Shown: one piece after another, positions 61,373 through 64,000 of the stretch | Layout of the letters: every line of letters starts with the position of its first letter | Position numbering within the stretch: position 1 is the stretch's first letter | Source of the DNA: an uncultured Bacteroidales bacterium | GTDB lineage: Bacteria; Bacteroidota; Bacteroidia; Bacteroidales; UBA932 | Reading direction: 5' to 3' | DNA length: 64,000 bases | Assembly: GCA_934695325.1 (NCBI GenBank) | Contig: CAKUVD010000003.1 | Span: 1-64,000, forward strand | Made by a program: the position numbers and the translations under genes | The notes under the pieces: model-generated | The model's database searches: none | What the model was told of the DNA's origin: nothing | The model's input: the letters and a program-made list of their open reading frames with translations, nothing else

Positions 61373-62758
61373 TTAGCAGTTTCTTTCATCGGGAGATTGG
61401 ATTTTTACTTCCCGACACTCACCGTCACTGTATTCCCAGAGACTGTCGCAGACATCATTCGCACTTAACAAGCCGAAGTCATCCAAATCACTCCACCCTC
61501 CGAAAACTCCGCCGATGCTCAACCCGTAGAATTTCATCCCGGAAGCCTTCTGTCCATCTATCAATCTCTTTACGGAATCATCAATCGCGACCCATCCGAA
61601 ATCCGAGACACAGAGGATATCCGCCGTGTCAAACTTCTTCTCCCCAGGCAATATGTCTTGGAAAAGCCACTCGAACATGGCATTTTCATTATTTCCTCCC
61701 ATAGAGACATCGGAAAGAAACTCGAGAAGTTTGCTCCGGTCCTTTCCCAGCGAATCCACACGCATCATCTTGTGGGAGTCCGAGTAGGCGACGATCAGAA
61801 CCTCCCTGTGGCGTCGTTTCGCTATAATGGTCACGGCATAGGCCAACTGGATGGCAACCTGCAACGGTTCGCCACTCATGGAAGAGCTCTCATCCACACA
61901 GATGATGACAGGCCCGTCCTTATGGTCGTCAGGACGCGAGGCCTGGGACGCAGAAGCAAAAACCTGGAGACGCTTCTCGGCAAAATTCATGAAGAAGACG
62001 TCCTGAGTGGCCTTCTCCGACAAGAGGACCAATTCAGAAGGGAGCAGCGCGGAAAGATTATTGCCGACGGTTATCCCTTCAATGTCACTCTTTGACGCCA
62101 CTGAAAATCTTCCCTTGGTTTCCGTCACGTCCTCTCCTGCCCTGCCGATAAGCAAGGCAAGCTTCTTCAGGGATTCAGGGATGCTGCGAAGGTAAATGTT
62201 CTCCCTTCTCTGCTGCTCCAGTTTCGGATCACTGGCGCCGATGCCGGTAAAATCGTCATCTTCATCATCATTGACTTCCAAGAAGTCCTGAAGCCCGGAC
62301 ATATTTGGACCCTTGCGCCCTTCATCATTGCCTCCATCGCACTCCGGGATATTGACTTTTGTCGACAGATTTCCATCCAGATCCATTCTGGCCTTCTTGC
62401 GAGCCTTCCTCGACGACTCGTATATCCGTTTCCTTCTTCCCATAAGTGCCAACCATAGAGAGAAGAATTCCTCTATCAGTTTATTCATCCTTCCTTCCGT
62501 CAGACACCCGGCTGCACGTTCACTTTCAAGCCTGTCCGCAAACGCTTCCAGTTCGTTGGACGCATCCTCCTGCCACATCATGACAGGCTTTGCAGTATCC
62601 AGAAAGCGATTGTCGGCCATCACCTTCAGGACACCTCTGCGGACAGGGTTGTCTTCCACCTCAGCCCGATCCAGCAGGAACTGCGAGATATCACTGCCTG
62701 AGGATTTGGCGACAGCCACTGCCAATGTCATTGACCGTATCAGCTTACCTTCCGCCAT
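61373..62758 (-). CDS. VWA domain protein (ViaA-like partner of MoxR)
   Basis: The N-terminal 270 residues of 461 are helical, as in ViaA-like proteins. The VWA domain starts near 280 with VIICVDESSSMSGEPL, an intact MIDAS (D-x-S-x-S), with further metal ligands expected in SMGGNNENAMF (Thr replaced by Asn region) and LCVSDFGW. Such proteins work with MoxR AAA+ chaperones in assembly or stress functions. The start overlaps the upstream MoxR gene by 14 bases, so they are coupled. The following small gene lies 76 bases away. Confidence 0.8.
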   Translation of the reverse strand: MAEGKLIRSMTLAVAVAKSSGSDISQFLLDRAEVEDNPVRRGVLKVMADNRFLDTAKPVMMWQEDASNELEAFADRLESERAAGCLTEGRMNKLIEEFFSLWLALMGRRKRIYESSRKARKKARMDLDGNLSTKVNIPECDGGNDEGRKGPNMSGLQDFLEVNDDEDDDFTGIGASDPKLEQQRRENIYLRSIPESLKKLALLIGRAGEDVTETKGRFSVASKSDIEGITVGNNLSALLPSELVLLSEKATQDVFFMNFAEKRLQVFASASQASRPDDHKDGPVIICVDESSSMSGEPLQVAIQLAYAVTIIAKRRHREVLIVAYSDSHKMMRVDSLGKDRSKLLEFLSDVSMGGNNENAMFEWLFQDILPGEKKFDTADILCVSDFGWVAIDDSVKRLIDGQKASGMKFYGLSIGGVFGGWSDLDDFGLLSANDVCDSLWEYSDGECREVKIQSPDERNC

Positions 62759-64000
62759 TATACTTCTGCAAAGTCTTTATCATCAATGAATAGTGTTGGA
62801 TGTCCGCCAGAAACACATTGTCTTCGACCTGCCGCCGGAACTCCGCGAGAATAAGACCGGCGCCACCAATGGCCGAACTTGGCATGGAGGCATCAGCGCA
62901 TGAAACTGCCACGGCGTTCTTCTTCCGTAGCCGATAGACATAATTATTGATGGCCACAGCCCCGCTTCTCGGGGACCTTATAAGAAACGATCCCCCCGAA
63001 GCACCTGCAAGGTCCACCAGATCGTTCCCTACAAAGCGACCCGGGACGGCTTCCGGCGTAAGCTTCTTGTAGTCTGAAATTCTGATCCTGATGGACTCCC
63101 CTCCCGCCTCAATGATATAATGGACACCATCCGGAGAGAAGAATTCTTCCTGACCGCGGCGACTTGACGGACTTGTCTGACGTCTCGGGTCCGAACAGGT
63201 CATAGAATCCTTGACAATGGTCTTGGTAAGTTCCTCACATATGTCCTTCCCGACTTTGGAAATCTGGCTGTCGTGGTCCCATATCATGTGCTCCATCAGC
63301 AGACAATCGGAGTAATCCACCTGATTCCGCCCGTTCAAGAGAGCGGACATCCGCATGATTCCCAATATCTTCTTCCACCGGCGGTCTGACACATACGGCA
63401 CCTCGTGCTCATCCGAGTCGTTTTCCTGCGCCTGTCTTACAATCAGAGTCCTCAGGTTATAGATAAAATCCATTATGCTCTCCGGGACATCTATGTCCCT
63501 TGAACTGGAAATCAGCGACCGGTATTCTTCATCACTGAATGCCAGCTCCCTATCCACACTCGGTTCCGCACTTCTTCCGGACAGCAGAGCCTTGAAATTC
63601 AGCCGGTCACCTATGGGACGCACAATATAGCGGATAAGGAAACGGTCCCATAGTGCTTCAAGTCCTTCCCCTTCAGCCGGAAGTTCATTCGATGCCGAGA
63701 TGATGCCTTTCAGGGGCAGTTCCAAATCCTTGTCACCGTTGCGGTATATCTTCTCATTGATGGCAGTCAGCAGCGAATTCTGTATTGACGGGCCGGCCTT
63801 CCAGATTTCATCCAGGAATACGATATCCGCTGTCGGCAAATAGCCGTCAGTCACTCTCTCATACGTGTCACCGTCCTTCAGTTTGCTGATGGAAACAGGA
63901 CCGAATATCTCATCCGGTGTGCTGAAACGGCTCATCAGGTACTCAAAGCTGCGGGCATCGCGGAATGCCATTTTCAGTCTCCGCGCCACCATGCTTTTCC
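62745..64000 (-). CDS. MoxR/RavA-family AAA+ ATPase (start beyond the window)
   Basis: The frame is open to the window edge, which cuts through the Walker A (the visible start reads GKSMVARRLKMAF). Walker B is IVFLDEIWKAGPS near visible residue 60, sensor 1 is ISASNELPAEGEG near 105, and the arginine finger region ALWDRFLIRYIVRP follows. The C-terminal 250 residues include a lid and a RavA-like extension. MoxR ATPases remodel proteins together with a VWA partner, encoded next with a 14-base overlap. About 420 residues are visible; the N-terminal part is missing. Confidence 0.85.
   Translation of the reverse strand, partial: KSMVARRLKMAFRDARSFEYLMSRFSTPDEIFGPVSISKLKDGDTYERVTDGYLPTADIVFLDEIWKAGPSIQNSLLTAINEKIYRNGDKDLELPLKGIISASNELPAEGEGLEALWDRFLIRYIVRPIGDRLNFKALLSGRSAEPSVDRELAFSDEEYRSLISSSRDIDVPESIMDFIYNLRTLIVRQAQENDSDEHEVPYVSDRRWKKILGIMRMSALLNGRNQVDYSDCLLMEHMIWDHDSQISKVGKDICEELTKTIVKDSMTCSDPRRQTSPSSRRGQEEFFSPDGVHYIIEAGGESIRIRISDYKKLTPEAVPGRFVGNDLVDLAGASGGSFLIRSPRSGAVAINNYVYRLRKKNAVAVSCADASMPSSAIGGAGLILAEFRRQVEDNVFLADIQHYSLMIKTLQKYNGGR

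Noticed and set aside
1..64000. CRISPR arrays and tRNA genes
   Set aside because: No regularly spaced short repeats and no cloverleaf-like sequence were noticed in the spacers.

Overview
The window looks like accessory DNA from a Bacteroidota bacterium, most likely order Bacteroidales. The evidence is promoters of the TAnnTTTG type (for example 756-764, 37441-37448 and the minus-strand boxes at 44095-44102 and 53069-53076), a tyrosine recombinase / excisionase-like HTH / VirE_N primase / DUF3987 module typical of Bacteroides mobile elements, and several Bacteroidota-only families. I cannot name a genus. Base composition is mosaic: AT-rich restriction and toxin genes alternate with GC-rich integration and phage-like genes.

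Left arm (1-21256) is a defense island. It holds the end of a RloB-like gene, a dinD remnant, and a LlaJI-type restriction-modification operon (HTH regulator, m5C methyltransferase, McrB-like NTPase, LlaJI/McrC-like nuclease). Next come a giant STAND-like NTPase with a predicted N-terminal nuclease, a BRO-N/Fic protein, and a tightly coupled three-gene operon. That operon encodes a UPF1-like SF1 helicase, a 1773-residue protein joining about twenty Trp-rich repeats to a DarT-like ADP-ribosyltransferase and an HD domain, and a DarG-like macrodomain protein. I regard it as the best candidate for an undescribed system.

The middle (21257-53314) is bounded by two 96-bp direct repeats (90/96 identical) and is probably one integrated element of about 32 kb. 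At the left end sit the HTH and integrase genes, then two small HTH proteins, a primase-like gene and a nonsense-interrupted DUF3987 gene. Cargo follows: a methyltransferase / endonuclease-like / ParB-like / SNF2 helicase / DUF3883 nuclease operon, two exported proteins, a serine invertase, a NERD protein, a broken transglutaminase-like gene and a retropepsin-like protein. A 0.9-kb gene-free stretch (40388-41316) contains long nested inverted repeats forming a compact three-way junction and reads like a large structured RNA. It is followed by phage-like genes with a lysis cassette (GH24 lysozyme, small membrane protein, u-spanin-like lipoprotein). Two AbiE toxin-antitoxin loci, both with a split toxin gene, and a TOTE primase-helicase complete the element. 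Left of the first direct repeat lies a copy of the same arm-like motif at the same 38-bp spacing as at the right end, so the left arm may be a second, tandemly inserted sister element.

The right arm (53315-64000, all minus strand) holds small proteins of unknown function, two related proteins with a shared C-terminal domain, a predicted nuclease, a sigma-70-like factor behind a palindromic operator candidate, a SLOG-domain protein, an unknown protein, and a VWA protein overlapping a MoxR-type AAA+ ATPase that runs off the window.

At least seven genes are interrupted: dinD, DUF3987, the start of the second methyltransferase, the transglutaminase, a DUF6266-like gene and both AbiEii toxins, with an eighth likely frameshifted gene at 54340-55149. 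Three of the interruptions are in-frame stops that a single transition could create.
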